Positions 50,862 to 60,077 of a DNA stretch of 64,000 nt are shown here, piece by piece. The notes beneath the pieces were generated by a model. It had not been told where the DNA came from and searched no databases. It saw only the letters and a list, made by a program, of their open reading frames with translations. Position 1 is the first letter of the stretch; every line of letters begins with the position of its first letter. The DNA lies in contig OX638292.1 in the NCBI GenBank assembly GCA_951812285.1, positions 1,878,501-1,942,500 of the forward strand. The letters are read 5' to 3'. The DNA comes from an uncultured Dehalococcoidia bacterium. Its GTDB lineage: Bacteria; Chloroflexota; Dehalococcoidia; Lucifugimonadales; UBA1127. The position numbers and the translations under genes were made by a program.

Positions 50862-51857
50862 ATGAATAGCAACGTTACCGTACTGGTCGGTTCAGTGGGA
50901 CAGGGGGTTCATCGCAGCACCGACGGCGGAGAGACCTGGGTCCGGGCAAGCGTGGGGCAGGGAATGCACTCCGACGCGATTGTCCGCACCCTGGCGGTGA
51001 ATCCGGATAACCCTCATGAAGTCCTCTGCGGCACTGACCTCGGCCTCTACAAGAGCTCTGACGCTGGGGACACGTGGGCCCGAGTGGACTCCGAACTCAA
51101 CGGCTATTGCGTGTGGAGCATCGCGTTCGACCGCAGCAACCCTGCGATCATCTTCGCCGGCACCGGCACGCCCACCCCGTGCGGGATCTTCCGCTCGACC
51201 GACGGCGGCACGACGTGGAGCCAGCGGCCTGCCGACATCGCCGAGGAGTGCCCGGCCGTCGGTGTGCCCCGCGTCACCGGTTTCGCCATCGACCCGGTCA
51301 ACCCCCAGAGCATCTGGGCGGGGATAGAGGTCGACGGCCTCCGCCACAGCGCCGACGGCGGCGACACCTGGACCCGCGTCGGGCAGGAGATCCCCAACAT
51401 GGACCTGCACAGCGTCGCAGTCGTCCAGGGCCCGCCCAAGCGCGTCTTTGCAATCGTCAACAACGACGCCTGGTTCACCGAGGACGAAGGAGAGAGCTGG
51501 ACTTCGGTGGGCGTCGCGGACAAGTTCCCGCTGCGTTACACGAGGGGGTTCGGCACCTCGCCGGCCAACGGAAAGACCGCCTTCTTCACCATCGGCGACG
51601 CGACTCCCGGCATGACGGGCGCCATCATGCGCTCGGACGACACGGGCTCGACGTGGGAGCCGGTGCAGCTACCGGACGAGCCCAACTCCGCCATGTGGGT
51701 GGTCAACCTCGAGGCCTGGGACCCCGACGTCGTCTTCGCCGGCAGCCGCTACGGCTACCTGTACCGCAGCGACGACGCCGGCCGCTCCTGGTCGAGGATC
51801 AAGCGGGAGTTCAGCGAGATCTCATCAGTGCGCTGGATCCCGACGGCGGCGGGCTAA
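50862..51857 (+). CDS. BNR/Asp-box beta-propeller protein
   Basis: A 331-aa protein with seven Asp-box motifs (S-x-D-x-G-x-T-W): STDGGETW, SSDAGDTW, STDGGTTW, SADGGDTW, TEDEGESW, SDDTGSTW and SDDAGRSW. Regular spacing of about 45 residues predicts a seven-bladed propeller like sialidase- or Ycf48-type folds. No signal peptide or glycosidase catalytic pattern was seen, so a binding role is more likely than sialidase activity. AAGGGGGGC lies before the ATG. Confidence 0.85.
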   Translation: MNSNVTVLVGSVGQGVHRSTDGGETWVRASVGQGMHSDAIVRTLAVNPDNPHEVLCGTDLGLYKSSDAGDTWARVDSELNGYCVWSIAFDRSNPAIIFAGTGTPTPCGIFRSTDGGTTWSQRPADIAEECPAVGVPRVTGFAIDPVNPQSIWAGIEVDGLRHSADGGDTWTRVGQEIPNMDLHSVAVVQGPPKRVFAIVNNDAWFTEDEGESWTSVGVADKFPLRYTRGFGTSPANGKTAFFTIGDATPGMTGAIMRSDDTGSTWEPVQLPDEPNSAMWVVNLEAWDPDVVFAGSRYGYLYRSDDAGRSWSRIKREFSEISSVRWIPTAAG

Positions 51858-51920
51858 CCAGCCCAGTGACGGCCAACTCTGGCGGCTACACTGTCTCGAC
51901 GACCGTGCGGGGCTGAGGAG

Positions 51921-52295
51921 CTAGTCTTCGTCCGCGACGCGGGAAGTTGTGGCAGGGTTTTCGGCAACAGCGTAGTCGGGGACATTGACCTCCACCCAGC
52001 CGAAGGTGACCTCGACTACGTCTACGCCGTCTCCATAATCGCTGTAGCCGTCGTCCACGTTATCTGTTAGCACATTGACGTAGTCGTCCATTGCGTCCGC
52101 TAGGGACATGCGCGACACCGGGACGGGTTGGCCAGTCTCCCAAAGGTCCTGCAAGTGGAGTTCCAGCGCCTCTGCAATTAGCTTCTGTGTTTTCTTCCAC
52201 GTTTTGGCTGCAGCGACGCAGCCGAGTACGTCAGGCGATCCGGCGGAGTAGTTGTTGGGAGTGCGCTCGTAGACGACGACAAACCTCGACTTCAT
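51921..52295 (-). CDS. hicB: HicB-family antitoxin
   Basis: A 124-aa protein whose first 65 residues (MKSRFVVVYERTPNNYSAGS, LGCVAAAKTWKKTQKLIAEA, LELHLQDLWETGQPVPV) are the HicB partial RNase H-like fold that neutralises HicA. The C-terminal part is unusually acidic and Tyr/Asp-rich (DNVDDGYSDYGDGVD) and does not resemble a standard helix-turn-helix or ribbon-helix-helix tail. AGAAGGGAA precedes the ATG. It lies 11 bp after the hicA stop. Confidence 0.82.
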   Translation of the reverse strand: MKSRFVVVYERTPNNYSAGSPDVLGCVAAAKTWKKTQKLIAEALELHLQDLWETGQPVPVSRMSLADAMDDYVNVLTDNVDDGYSDYGDGVDVVEVTFGWVEVNVPDYAVAENPATTSRVADED

Positions 52296-52306
52296 GTTCC
52301 CTTCTC

Positions 52307-52495
52307 TCAGAGGCCAGCCTGTCTCATTATGCTTCGCCAAATCCAGGGCGGTACATTCTCGTTTGGGTGTCCCGCAATAGTGACCGTGCCGGGTTTAGTG
52401 GGATGATGATACTGGCGGTGACTCCCGGTGGTTCGAACATGATACCACCCACCTTTCACCACAATACGGATGGCATCCCTGTACTTAGGCAGAAT
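52307..52495 (-). CDS. hicA: HicA-family mRNA interferase toxin with non-standard start
   Basis: A 62-codon frame: KYRDAIRIVVKGGWYHVR, then TTGSHRQYHHPTKPGTVTIA, GHPNENVPPWIW and RSIMRQAGL. This matches the HicA/YcfA double-stranded-RNA-binding fold with the catalytic His in GSHRQY. A TAG stop at 52496-52498 limits the 5' end, and there is no ATG, GTG or TTG before the KYRD core, so translation would need ATT (52495) or CTG (52492), with TTGGGG nearby. It may be a decayed start or a deliberately weak one. The region is AT-richer than its neighbours. Confidence 0.75.
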   Translation of the reverse strand: MLPKYRDAIRIVVKGGWYHVRTTGSHRQYHHPTKPGTVTIAGHPNENVPPWIWRSIMRQAGL

Positions 52496-52665
52496 CTAAC
52501 CCCAAGGCAGATTTGTGAAACCCAAATAATTATTGCTTCATACAATTATCTTATCACACAAGTTCAACGAAATGGGGGTTTGTTGCCCCATCCTTGACAC
52601 CCCCACGCGCGCGACCTAGCCTTGCGCCACCATCCACATCAAGCAGCGCGAAGGGGAGGTCCGTC

Positions 52666-54462
52666 ATGGCAACCAGTGAGCCTCGTTCATTTGAGTCCAC
52701 CTGGGGCGAGTACGGCGCGGAGGAGTGGTCCGACGCCATAATGGCCTCCATGAAGCTGGGGGGCGTGGACAACCTCTTCTTCGTGTCCGGCTCCGAGATC
52801 GCCTTCTTCCAGGAGAGCGCCGCCAAGGCCCGCGAGCGCGAGTGGCCCTCTCCGCGCCTGGTCACCATGACGCACGAGGGCGCGGCGCTCCATGCGGCGC
52901 TCGGCAACGCGATGGTCACCGGCCAGCCCGCCGCCACCGCCGTCCACGTCGACGTCGGCACGCTGAATTACGGCGCCGCCATCCACACGGCGTGGCGCGG
53001 CGGCTATCCCGTACTCATGACCGCCGGCACCGGCCCGCGCGCCTACCCCGGCACCATGCGCGGCGGCCGCGACGCCCCCATCCAGTGGGTGCAGGAGCCG
53101 CGCGACCAGGGCGAGATCCTCCGCCAGTACACCAAGCACGACCACCGGCTCGAGACCCTCGATAACCCAGGCCTCATGGTCAGCCGCCTGCTGCAGGTCG
53201 CCATGAGCGACCCGCAGGGACCCGTCTACATGACCGTGCCGCGCGAGGTCGCCATGCAGCCGATGCCGGGCACGACGCGCTTCCCAACCCGCGACCAGCT
53301 CGGCGTCGCTCGGCCCGCGTGGCCGGACCCGCGCGACGCGAAACTGGCCGCCGAGTGGCTGGTCAAGGCCAACAACCCCGTCTTCTCGCTCGCCAAGTCG
53401 GGCCGACACCCGGAGTCCGTCGAGGCGCTGGTGCGGCTCGCGGAGCTGCTGGCGATCCCCGTCCGGGAGCAGCAGACGGACAAGATGAACTTCCCCACGA
53501 CCCACCCGCTGCACGGCACCGGCCCCGACGCCCCGGACGCCGACGTCGTCATGGTGTGCGAGTCGCCGTCGCCCTTCACTCCCGGGCGCAACGCCCCAAG
53601 CGCCGACGCCAGGGTCATCTGGGTCGACCCCGACCCCGTGCAGTCGCGCTACAAGACGATGGAGTTCCGCGCCGACATGTGGCTGCCCGTCAGCGTCGCC
53701 GGCGCCGCCGAGGCCATCTACGAGGCCGCCACCGGCATGCTCACCAAGAGCGACATGGACCGCATCGCCGACCGGCGCGCACGGCTGGAGCAGCGCAAGG
53801 AGGAGGTCCGCCAGCGGAACGAGGACCTCGCCGCCGAGGCCTCCAAGCGCTCGCCGCTGCACCCCCGGTGGGTGGCCTACCAGCTCGGGCAGGTCATGGA
53901 GCCCGACGCCATCCTGCTGGACGACGCGCTCAGCAACACGCCCTACGTGCAGGCGTACCACGGCCGCAACCAGCCCAACACGTACTTCAAGAGCGGCGGG
54001 AGCACAGGCGGCTGGGGCAGTTCCGCCGCCTTCGGCGCCAAGCTGGCCAAGCCCAACAGCGACGTCATCCTCGCCTCGGGCGACGGCTATTTCATGTTCG
54101 GCACGCCGCTGGCGGGCCTGTGGGCCGCCAACCACCACAACGCGCCGTATCTCGCCGTCGTGTTCGTGAACGCATCGTACAGCACGGGCACGCGCGGCCT
54201 GCGCGGCACCTACCCCGAGGGCTCTGCCATCCGCAACGAGCAGTACGACGGTGGCCTCTTCGATCCGCCTCCGGACTTCGCCAAACTGGCAGAGGCCGCC
54301 AACGGCTACGGTGAGACGGTCACGACGGCGGAGGAGATCGGCCCCGCGCTGCGTCGCGGCCTCGACTTCGTCCGGAATGGCACGCCCGCGGTCATCGCGG
54401 CGCGCATCCCAACCATCCCGCAAGAGATGGCGATGGGCGGCGTCGCGCCAAGGGAGGGCTAG
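52666..54462 (+). CDS. Thiamine-diphosphate-dependent enzyme, acetolactate synthase-like
   Basis: A 598-aa ThDP enzyme of the acetolactate synthase/benzoylformate decarboxylase superfamily. The N-terminal domain has the cofactor-activating Glu in MTHEGAALHAALGNAM. The central domain (about 215-370) is nucleotide-binding-like. The C-terminal ThDP site is ASGDGYFMFGTPLAGLW followed by VVFVNAS (GDG-x24-N motif) near residue 475. A glycine-rich GGSTGGWGSSAAFG precedes it. GGGGAGG lies before the ATG. A terminator follows. Substrate unknown; a 2-oxo-acid is likely. Confidence 0.88.
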   Translation: MATSEPRSFESTWGEYGAEEWSDAIMASMKLGGVDNLFFVSGSEIAFFQESAAKAREREWPSPRLVTMTHEGAALHAALGNAMVTGQPAATAVHVDVGTLNYGAAIHTAWRGGYPVLMTAGTGPRAYPGTMRGGRDAPIQWVQEPRDQGEILRQYTKHDHRLETLDNPGLMVSRLLQVAMSDPQGPVYMTVPREVAMQPMPGTTRFPTRDQLGVARPAWPDPRDAKLAAEWLVKANNPVFSLAKSGRHPESVEALVRLAELLAIPVREQQTDKMNFPTTHPLHGTGPDAPDADVVMVCESPSPFTPGRNAPSADARVIWVDPDPVQSRYKTMEFRADMWLPVSVAGAAEAIYEAATGMLTKSDMDRIADRRARLEQRKEEVRQRNEDLAAEASKRSPLHPRWVAYQLGQVMEPDAILLDDALSNTPYVQAYHGRNQPNTYFKSGGSTGGWGSSAAFGAKLAKPNSDVILASGDGYFMFGTPLAGLWAANHHNAPYLAVVFVNASYSTGTRGLRGTYPEGSAIRNEQYDGGLFDPPPDFAKLAEAANGYGETVTTAEEIGPALRRGLDFVRNGTPAVIAARIPTIPQEMAMGGVAPREG

Positions 54463-54506
54463 GTCCACAACAGGCGGGCACGGCAGCCCGATCAGTGCGA
54501 GAGTCT

Positions 54507-54546
54507 GGAAGGGCCTCGCGGGCCGTTGGGCTCGTGAGGCCCTTCC
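54507..54546 (+). terminator. Terminator after the ThDP enzyme
   Basis: 11-bp stem GGAAGGGCCTC/GAGGCCCTTCC with an 18-nt loop, followed by ACAAAATC; 45 bp after the stop. Confidence 0.6.
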
Positions 54547-54604
54547 ACAAAATCAACCCTGATTCCTCCGAGTTTCACGCTTCCGCGCCCCGTTGACGCG
54601 GGCA

Positions 54605-54610
54605 TATAAT
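54605..54610 (+). promoter_or_regulatory. -10 element upstream of dnaE
   Basis: Perfect TATAAT about 27 bp before the TTG start; a TTGACG lies too close (6 bp) to be its -35. Confidence 0.35.
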
Positions 54611-54636
54611 GGCGCCAACAACATAAGAGGAAAGCC

Positions 54637-57600
54637 TTGTTCACCCACCTGCACGTGCACACCGAGTACAGCCTACTGGATGGGTTGAGCCGGATCGGCC
54701 CCATGGTGCAGCGGTGTCAAGAGCTCGGGATGAATGCCCTCGGCATTACGGATCACGGCGTGATGTACGGGGCGGTAGATTTCTACTCTGCCTGCCGAGA
54801 GGCGGGCATTAACCCCATCCTCGGGTGTGAAGTCTATCTGGCTCCCGGCTCCCACACATCGCGCACCGCGGCGGACCGAAATCCGTACCACCTGACGCTG
54901 CTTGCGCGCGACAACGCCGGTTACGCAAACCTCATCCAGCTCGTCACGCGCTCGCACCTCGACGGCTTCTACTACAAGCCCCGCGTCGACCGCGACCTGC
55001 TGAACCGCTACCGGGGCGGCATCATCGCCCTCTCCGGCTGCCTAAGCGGTGAGTTCGCCGAACTCACGCTCGCGGGCCGCGACGTGGACGCCCGCGCGTC
55101 CATCGACTGGTTCCGCGAGGTCTACGGCGAGAACTTCTACCTCGAGCTCCAGCGCCACGACGGCCTCGAGGAGCTCGATCGCGTCAACGCCTCCCTCATC
55201 GAGCTGAACCGCGAGCTGGGCATACCGCTAGCCGCCACCAACGATTTCCATTATGTCCACCGCGAGGACGCGTCGATGCAGGACATCCGCATCTGCATCT
55301 CCACCAACACCACCGTGCACGACGGCAAACGGCTCAAGATGCACGGCGACTCCTTCTACCTCAAGAGCCCGGAAGAAATGCTGCAGCTCTTCCCATCATT
55401 CCCTGAGGCCATCTCCAACACGCAGCGAATCGCAGACTCGTGCGACATCCGCCTCAACTTCGACCGCATCCGGCTGCCCCAGTACCCCACGCCCGACGGC
55501 TCCGAGCCGCAGGTGTACTTGGAGCGCCTCTGCCGCGAGGGCCTCGAACGGCTGCGCCCCGGAGCGCCCAAGCGCTACCAGGAGCGCCTCGACTACGAGC
55601 TCTCCGTCATCGAGCACACGCAGTTCGCAACGTACTTCCTCGTGGTCTGGGACATCATCGCCTATTCGCGTCGGGAGGGCATCCTCTTCGGCGTGCGGGG
55701 CAGCGCGGCCGCCAGCCTCGTCCTCTTCTGTCTCGGCGTCACCGACGTCGACCCGCTCGAGTACAACCTGGTCTTCGAGCGCTTCCTGAACATGGAGCGC
55801 AAGGAGATGCCCGACATCGACATGGACTTCCAGGACGACCGGCGTGACCAGGTGATCCGCTACGTTGTCGACAAGTACGGCCGCGACCACGTCGCGCAGA
55901 TCATCACCTTCGGCACCATGGGCCCCCGCGCCGCCATCCGCGACGTCGGCCGCGCCCTCGGCCTGCCCTACTCCGACGTCGACCGCGTCGCCCGGCTCAT
56001 CCCGCCCCGCGCGAGCACATTGGCCGAGGCCGTTGCCCAGAGCCCGGACCTGAACGATCTGAAGAACGCCGACGCCACGCTGGACAACCTCGTGGCGACG
56101 GCCCAGCGCATCGAGGGCACCGTCCACCACGTCAGCACGCATGCCGCCGGCGTCGTCATCTCCGCCGACCCGCTGGAGGAGCACATCCCGCTCCAGCGCC
56201 CGGTACGGGACGAGGAGAGCGGCACGCCGATGACCCAGTTCTCCATGGACCCAATCGCCAAGCTGGGCCTGCTCAAGATGGACTTCCTCGGCCTCGCGAA
56301 CCTGACCATCCTGCGGCGCGCCATGGACCTCGTCGCCGCCAACGGCGGCCCGGAGCTCGACCTGCAGTCCATCCCCCTCGACGACCCGCAGACCTTCGCC
56401 CTCCTCTCGGCAGGCGACACGACGGACGTGTTCCAGCTTGAAGGCACGGGAATGCGCCGCTACATCCGCGACCTGAAACCAACCGACTTCCGGGACATCG
56501 CCGCCATGGTCGCCCTCTACCGGCCCGGCCCCATGGAGCACATCGACCGCTACATCCGGGCCAAGCACGGCGAGGAGGAGATTAAATACCCGCACCCGGA
56601 CGTGCAGGAGTTTCTGGAGGAGACCTACGGCGTCATCGTCTACCAGGACCAGGTGCTGCTCATCGTGCAGCGCTTCGCCGGGTACACGCTCGGCGAGGCC
56701 GACGCCTTCCGCAAGGCGATGGGCAAGAAGGTCGCCGCCATCATGGCGGAGGAGAAGGAGGTCTTCCTGAAGGGCGCTCAGGAGCGCGGCTACACCCGGA
56801 AGGAAGCCGAGGACATGTTCCAGCTCATCGAGCCCTTCGCCGGGTACGCCTTCAACAAGGCCCATGCCGTCAGCTACGCCCTCATCGCCTACTGGACGGC
56901 CTACTTCAAGGCGAACTACCCCGTCGAGTACATGACGGCCGTGCTCAACCAGCGTCTCGGCAACACCGACCGCATGGCGGCGACTATCGGCGAGTGCCAC
57001 CGCATGCGCATTGAGGTCCGCCCGCCCGACGTCAACCACAGCGCCGTCGAGTTCACCATCGAGGGTGCGCCCGGAGCGGGCGGGCACGGCGGCCTGCAGG
57101 CCATCCGCATCGGCCTCGGCGCAATCAAGGGCGTCGGCGAGGTCGCCATCGGCGCCGTCGTCGAGTCGCGCGGGACCGAGCCCTTTTCGGGCGTCGAGGA
57201 CCTCTGCCGGCGCATGGACATGAAGGGCATCAACAAGCGGATCATGGAGAGCCTGATCAAGGCGGGCGCATTGGACGCCATCGAGCCGAGCCGAGGCGCG
57301 CTACTGGCTGGCCTCGACCGGATCATGGCGCTGGCGAACCAGGAGGCCGAGCGCCGCCGCAGCGGGCAGACCACCATGTTCGACCTCTTCGGCGAGTCCG
57401 TGGACGCCCCTATGCCGGAGCTGCAGCTTCCCGTCGCCGCCGACGCCAGCAAGCAGGAGAAGGCCGCGTGGGAGCGCGAGCTCATGGGCGTGACCTTCTC
57501 CGAGACCCCTTTCATCCAGATGCTCGCGGGGGTGGACCCCGGTACCGCCATCATCTCCGTCCAGGACCTTGAGGGCGAGCAGGCCAACGCCCGCGTGGCC

Positions 57601-58368
57601 CTCGTTGGGCAGGTGGCCTCCGTGCGCTACTTCACCACCCGGAACGGTTCGGCATCCGCTGCCGCCGAGCTGCGGCTGATGGACGGCGCCGTCGAGGTTG
57701 CCGCCTTCGGCGCGACGTACTCGGAGAACCAGGACCTCTGGCGCGAGGGCAACCTGCTGCGGGTCAACGGCCGCGTCAACATGCGCGGCGACCAGCAGTC
57801 CATCGTCTGCGACCGCGTCGCGCTCTTCCTGCCCCCCACCGTCGAGGACCGTCCCGCGCCGGCGGCCGCGCCGTGGGACGATGCCCCCGCCGAGGATGAG
57901 CCGCCACAGCCCTCGGGCATCACCGTGCCCGCAGTCCGTCCGGACACTGTGTACGTGCCGCCGGTCGCACAGCCGACGACCAACGGCCACCATGTGGAGA
58001 ACGGCACGGCAGAGCATGAGGACGTTGTAGAGCCGTCCGAGAACGGGCATATAGCCGACGAGACTGCACCGCTCACAAACGGCCATGAGCCGCAGACCAA
58101 CGGGGTCAGCGGCCCGGACCGCTGGCTGCAGCTCCAGCTTCAAGAGACGGACGACCCCCAACGGGACGAGATCACACTGCGCGACGCACTCCGGCTGCTG
58201 ATGGACTACCCCGGCAACGACCCCGTCCTGCTTGAGGTGCGCACCAATGGCAAGACGGTCCGGCTGGAAGCGTCCATGAAGGCCCACGGCTGCCAGGCCC
58301 TTTACGATAGGCTGGAGGGTATCCTCGGCGAGGGCATGGTGCGGGAGCACCCCATTTCGCCGGGATAG
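54637..58368 (+). CDS. dnaE: DNA polymerase III alpha subunit
   Basis: Replicative polymerase of 1243 aa, DnaE type. PHP domain at residues 1-200 (FTHLHVHTEYSLLDG, GITDHGVMYGAV, then NDFHYVH). The palm has catalytic acids in DIDMDFQDDRRDQVIRYV near residue 395. HVSTHAAGVVIS and FNKAHAVSYALIAYWTAYFK follow. An OB-fold lies near residues 965-1062. Residues 1064-1160 are a long Pro/Glu/Asn-rich linker with repeated NGH/TNG units, and 1161-1243 form a small C-terminal domain like the one in other DnaE1 proteins. A TTG start (54637) is set by AGAGGAAA and the conserved F-T-H-L-H-V-H opening. Confidence 0.97.
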   Translation: MFTHLHVHTEYSLLDGLSRIGPMVQRCQELGMNALGITDHGVMYGAVDFYSACREAGINPILGCEVYLAPGSHTSRTAADRNPYHLTLLARDNAGYANLIQLVTRSHLDGFYYKPRVDRDLLNRYRGGIIALSGCLSGEFAELTLAGRDVDARASIDWFREVYGENFYLELQRHDGLEELDRVNASLIELNRELGIPLAATNDFHYVHREDASMQDIRICISTNTTVHDGKRLKMHGDSFYLKSPEEMLQLFPSFPEAISNTQRIADSCDIRLNFDRIRLPQYPTPDGSEPQVYLERLCREGLERLRPGAPKRYQERLDYELSVIEHTQFATYFLVVWDIIAYSRREGILFGVRGSAAASLVLFCLGVTDVDPLEYNLVFERFLNMERKEMPDIDMDFQDDRRDQVIRYVVDKYGRDHVAQIITFGTMGPRAAIRDVGRALGLPYSDVDRVARLIPPRASTLAEAVAQSPDLNDLKNADATLDNLVATAQRIEGTVHHVSTHAAGVVISADPLEEHIPLQRPVRDEESGTPMTQFSMDPIAKLGLLKMDFLGLANLTILRRAMDLVAANGGPELDLQSIPLDDPQTFALLSAGDTTDVFQLEGTGMRRYIRDLKPTDFRDIAAMVALYRPGPMEHIDRYIRAKHGEEEIKYPHPDVQEFLEETYGVIVYQDQVLLIVQRFAGYTLGEADAFRKAMGKKVAAIMAEEKEVFLKGAQERGYTRKEAEDMFQLIEPFAGYAFNKAHAVSYALIAYWTAYFKANYPVEYMTAVLNQRLGNTDRMAATIGECHRMRIEVRPPDVNHSAVEFTIEGAPGAGGHGGLQAIRIGLGAIKGVGEVAIGAVVESRGTEPFSGVEDLCRRMDMKGINKRIMESLIKAGALDAIEPSRGALLAGLDRIMALANQEAERRRSGQTTMFDLFGESVDAPMPELQLPVAADASKQEKAAWERELMGVTFSETPFIQMLAGVDPGTAIISVQDLEGEQANARVALVGQVASVRYFTTRNGSASAAAELRLMDGAVEVAAFGATYSENQDLWREGNLLRVNGRVNMRGDQQSIVCDRVALFLPPTVEDRPAPAAAPWDDAPAEDEPPQPSGITVPAVRPDTVYVPPVAQPTTNGHHVENGTAEHEDVVEPSENGHIADETAPLTNGHEPQTNGVSGPDRWLQLQLQETDDPQRDEITLRDALRLLMDYPGNDPVLLEVRTNGKTVRLEASMKAHGCQALYDRLEGILGEGMVREHPISPG

Positions 58369-58390
58369 TCGGGAGGGAAGGAGCGCGGTC

Positions 58391-58678
58391 ATGGCGGACG
58401 ACACCAAGCTGAGCGACGAGGCGATCTCTGCGGGGCTGGCCGGCCTTGCGGGGTGGGAGCGCGAAGGCGACGCCATTACCAAGACGTACGCCTTCGGCGC
58501 GTACATGGACGGCATCGCATTCGTGAACGGCACGGCAGAGGCTGCCGAGACCGCCGACCACCACCCGGACATGACCGTAGGCTACAAGCGCGTCACGATC
58601 ACCCTGACCACGCACTCGTCGGGCGGCATCAGCCAGAAGGACCTCGACCTCGCTGCCGCGCTGGAGTCTCTGGCCTAG
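58391..58678 (+). CDS. Pterin-4a-carbinolamine dehydratase
   Basis: A 95-aa DCoH/PhhB-fold protein that dehydrates 4a-hydroxytetrahydropterin. The signature is ETADHHPDMTVGYKRVTITL (active His pair and Pro), then THSSGGISQKDLDLAAAL. GGGAAGGAG lies upstream of the ATG; it starts 22 bp after dnaE. No aromatic amino-acid hydroxylase is adjacent; such genes also serve molybdopterin-related roles in bacteria. Confidence 0.92.
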   Translation: MADDTKLSDEAISAGLAGLAGWEREGDAITKTYAFGAYMDGIAFVNGTAEAAETADHHPDMTVGYKRVTITLTTHSSGGISQKDLDLAAALESLA

Positions 58679-58679
58679 C

Positions 58680-60077
58680 CTACGCCCCGGCCTCCCTCGC
58701 GAGCTCCACTCGAAGCACGCGGCGTGCCTCCGGCGTCACCCGCGCCCAGTGCGCGATCGCGTGCCCCGCGACCCACGCCACGCCCCTCGGCGACACGAGC
58801 AGCGGCACGGCGTCCCGCTCCCGCCGGGGCACGTGCGCGTCCACGAAGTAGTCCTGCAGCTTCTTGCTCCCCTTCGCCATCCCAAGCGGCTGAAAGCGGT
58901 CGCCCTCCCGCCGCGCCCGCAAGCACAGCTCGCCGCTGAGCGCGTCCGCGTCCAGGTAAGCAGTGAACGGCGGCGAGTCAAAACTCTCGGGCATCGAGAC
59001 CATCTGCGCCTCGACGCGCCAGCCGCCAGCCGACGTTGCGCCGGGCACGAGTAGCGGGTGCTCGCCCTCCAGAGGCGCGAGCGTTGCGGCCCCTGGCGCG
59101 TGAATCACGAGCGCGTCATGCCGCGCCTCCGCCCGGACGCCGCCGGGCAGCGGCGTCTCCTTGCCCGCTGGGCCGCTCGCAAGTCCCAGCGCCACATCCA
59201 CGTTCACCGCGTCCAGCGAGCTCGCCCCGCCGGCTGCCTCGTACGCTCGCCGCACGGCGAGCGCCTGCAGCGCCGGGTGCAGCGACCGCAGCCGCTCGCG
59301 GTCAAGGGCTACTGCGACGTCCGTCGTCGAGGCCAGCGGCGGCCATTCGGCGTCCAGCGCAGCGTCGAGGAAATCGAGCGCGCCGCCCGCGTTCTCGGCT
59401 ATCCGGGCCAACGCCTCCACGGCCCGCGGGTTCAGCCGCTCCAGCAGCGGCACGACCTCCATCCGGAGTAAATTGCGGGGAATCCGCGTATCGGCGTTCG
59501 TTTCGTCCAATACGGGTGTCAACCCAAGCTCCCGGCAATACGCGAGGGTCTCGCTGCGGCGGACGCCCAGCAGCGGGCGGAAGATGCGCGCGGTGGCGCC
59601 GTCGACGGGCGCGTCACCCAGCACAGCCATGGCGCGCAGCCCGGTGAGCCCGGCGCCCCGCACGGCGCGCAGCAGCACCGTCTCCGCCTGGTCGTCCAGC
59701 GTGTGCCCCGTCGCGATGGCCGATGCGCCCTCTCGCTCGGCGACGCCCACCAGGGCGCGGTAGCGGGCATCGCGGGCCGCAGCCTCGGAGAATGCGCCGT
59801 CGCGTCGCCGCGGCACGTCCACGGCAACAACGGTGCACGGCATCCTCAACGCCTCAGCGCGCTCGCGCACAAAGTCAGCGTCCCGTCCGGACGACGGACG
59901 CAGGCCGTGGTCGATGTGCGTGACGTGCAGGGAGAGCCGGTGGGAGTCCGTGATGCAGTGCAGTGCGTGGAGCAGGGCCAGCGAGTCGGGGCCGCCGGAC
60001 ACCGCCGCCACAAGCCTCGCGTCCGTGAGCCCGGCGGAGTCAACCTGCCTTGCCACCGCCTTCGGCAGCGTCGCCAC
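58680..60077 (-). CDS. tilS: tRNA(Ile)-lysidine synthase
   Basis: A 465-aa ATP-dependent enzyme that adds lysine to C34 of tRNA-Ile(CAU). The PP-loop AAVSGGPDSLALLHAL is at residues 24-39, HIDHGLRPSSGRDADFV and AIATGHTLDDQAETVLLRAVRGAG are the N-type ATPase motifs, and DETNADTRIPRNLLR the family hallmark. The C-terminal TilS domain ends with GMAKGSKKLQDYFVDAHVPRR (lysine/tRNA-binding). A GTG start shares its first base with the TAG stop of the upstream CNNM gene. Convergent with the dehydratase, 1 bp between. Confidence 0.96.
   Translation of the reverse strand: MATLPKAVARQVDSAGLTDARLVAAVSGGPDSLALLHALHCITDSHRLSLHVTHIDHGLRPSSGRDADFVRERAEALRMPCTVVAVDVPRRRDGAFSEAAARDARYRALVGVAEREGASAIATGHTLDDQAETVLLRAVRGAGLTGLRAMAVLGDAPVDGATARIFRPLLGVRRSETLAYCRELGLTPVLDETNADTRIPRNLLRMEVVPLLERLNPRAVEALARIAENAGGALDFLDAALDAEWPPLASTTDVAVALDRERLRSLHPALQALAVRRAYEAAGGASSLDAVNVDVALGLASGPAGKETPLPGGVRAEARHDALVIHAPGAATLAPLEGEHPLLVPGATSAGGWRVEAQMVSMPESFDSPPFTAYLDADALSGELCLRARREGDRFQPLGMAKGSKKLQDYFVDAHVPRRERDAVPLLVSPRGVAWVAGHAIAHWARVTPEARRVLRVELAREAGA

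Noticed and set aside
52687..54468. A 593-codon minus-strand frame opposite the ThDP enzyme
   Set aside because: Antisense shadow of a gene with full cofactor motifs; low-complexity His/Arg/Val-rich translation.
55396..57087. A 563-codon minus-strand frame opposite dnaE
   Set aside because: Antisense shadow of the polymerase; no recognisable domain.
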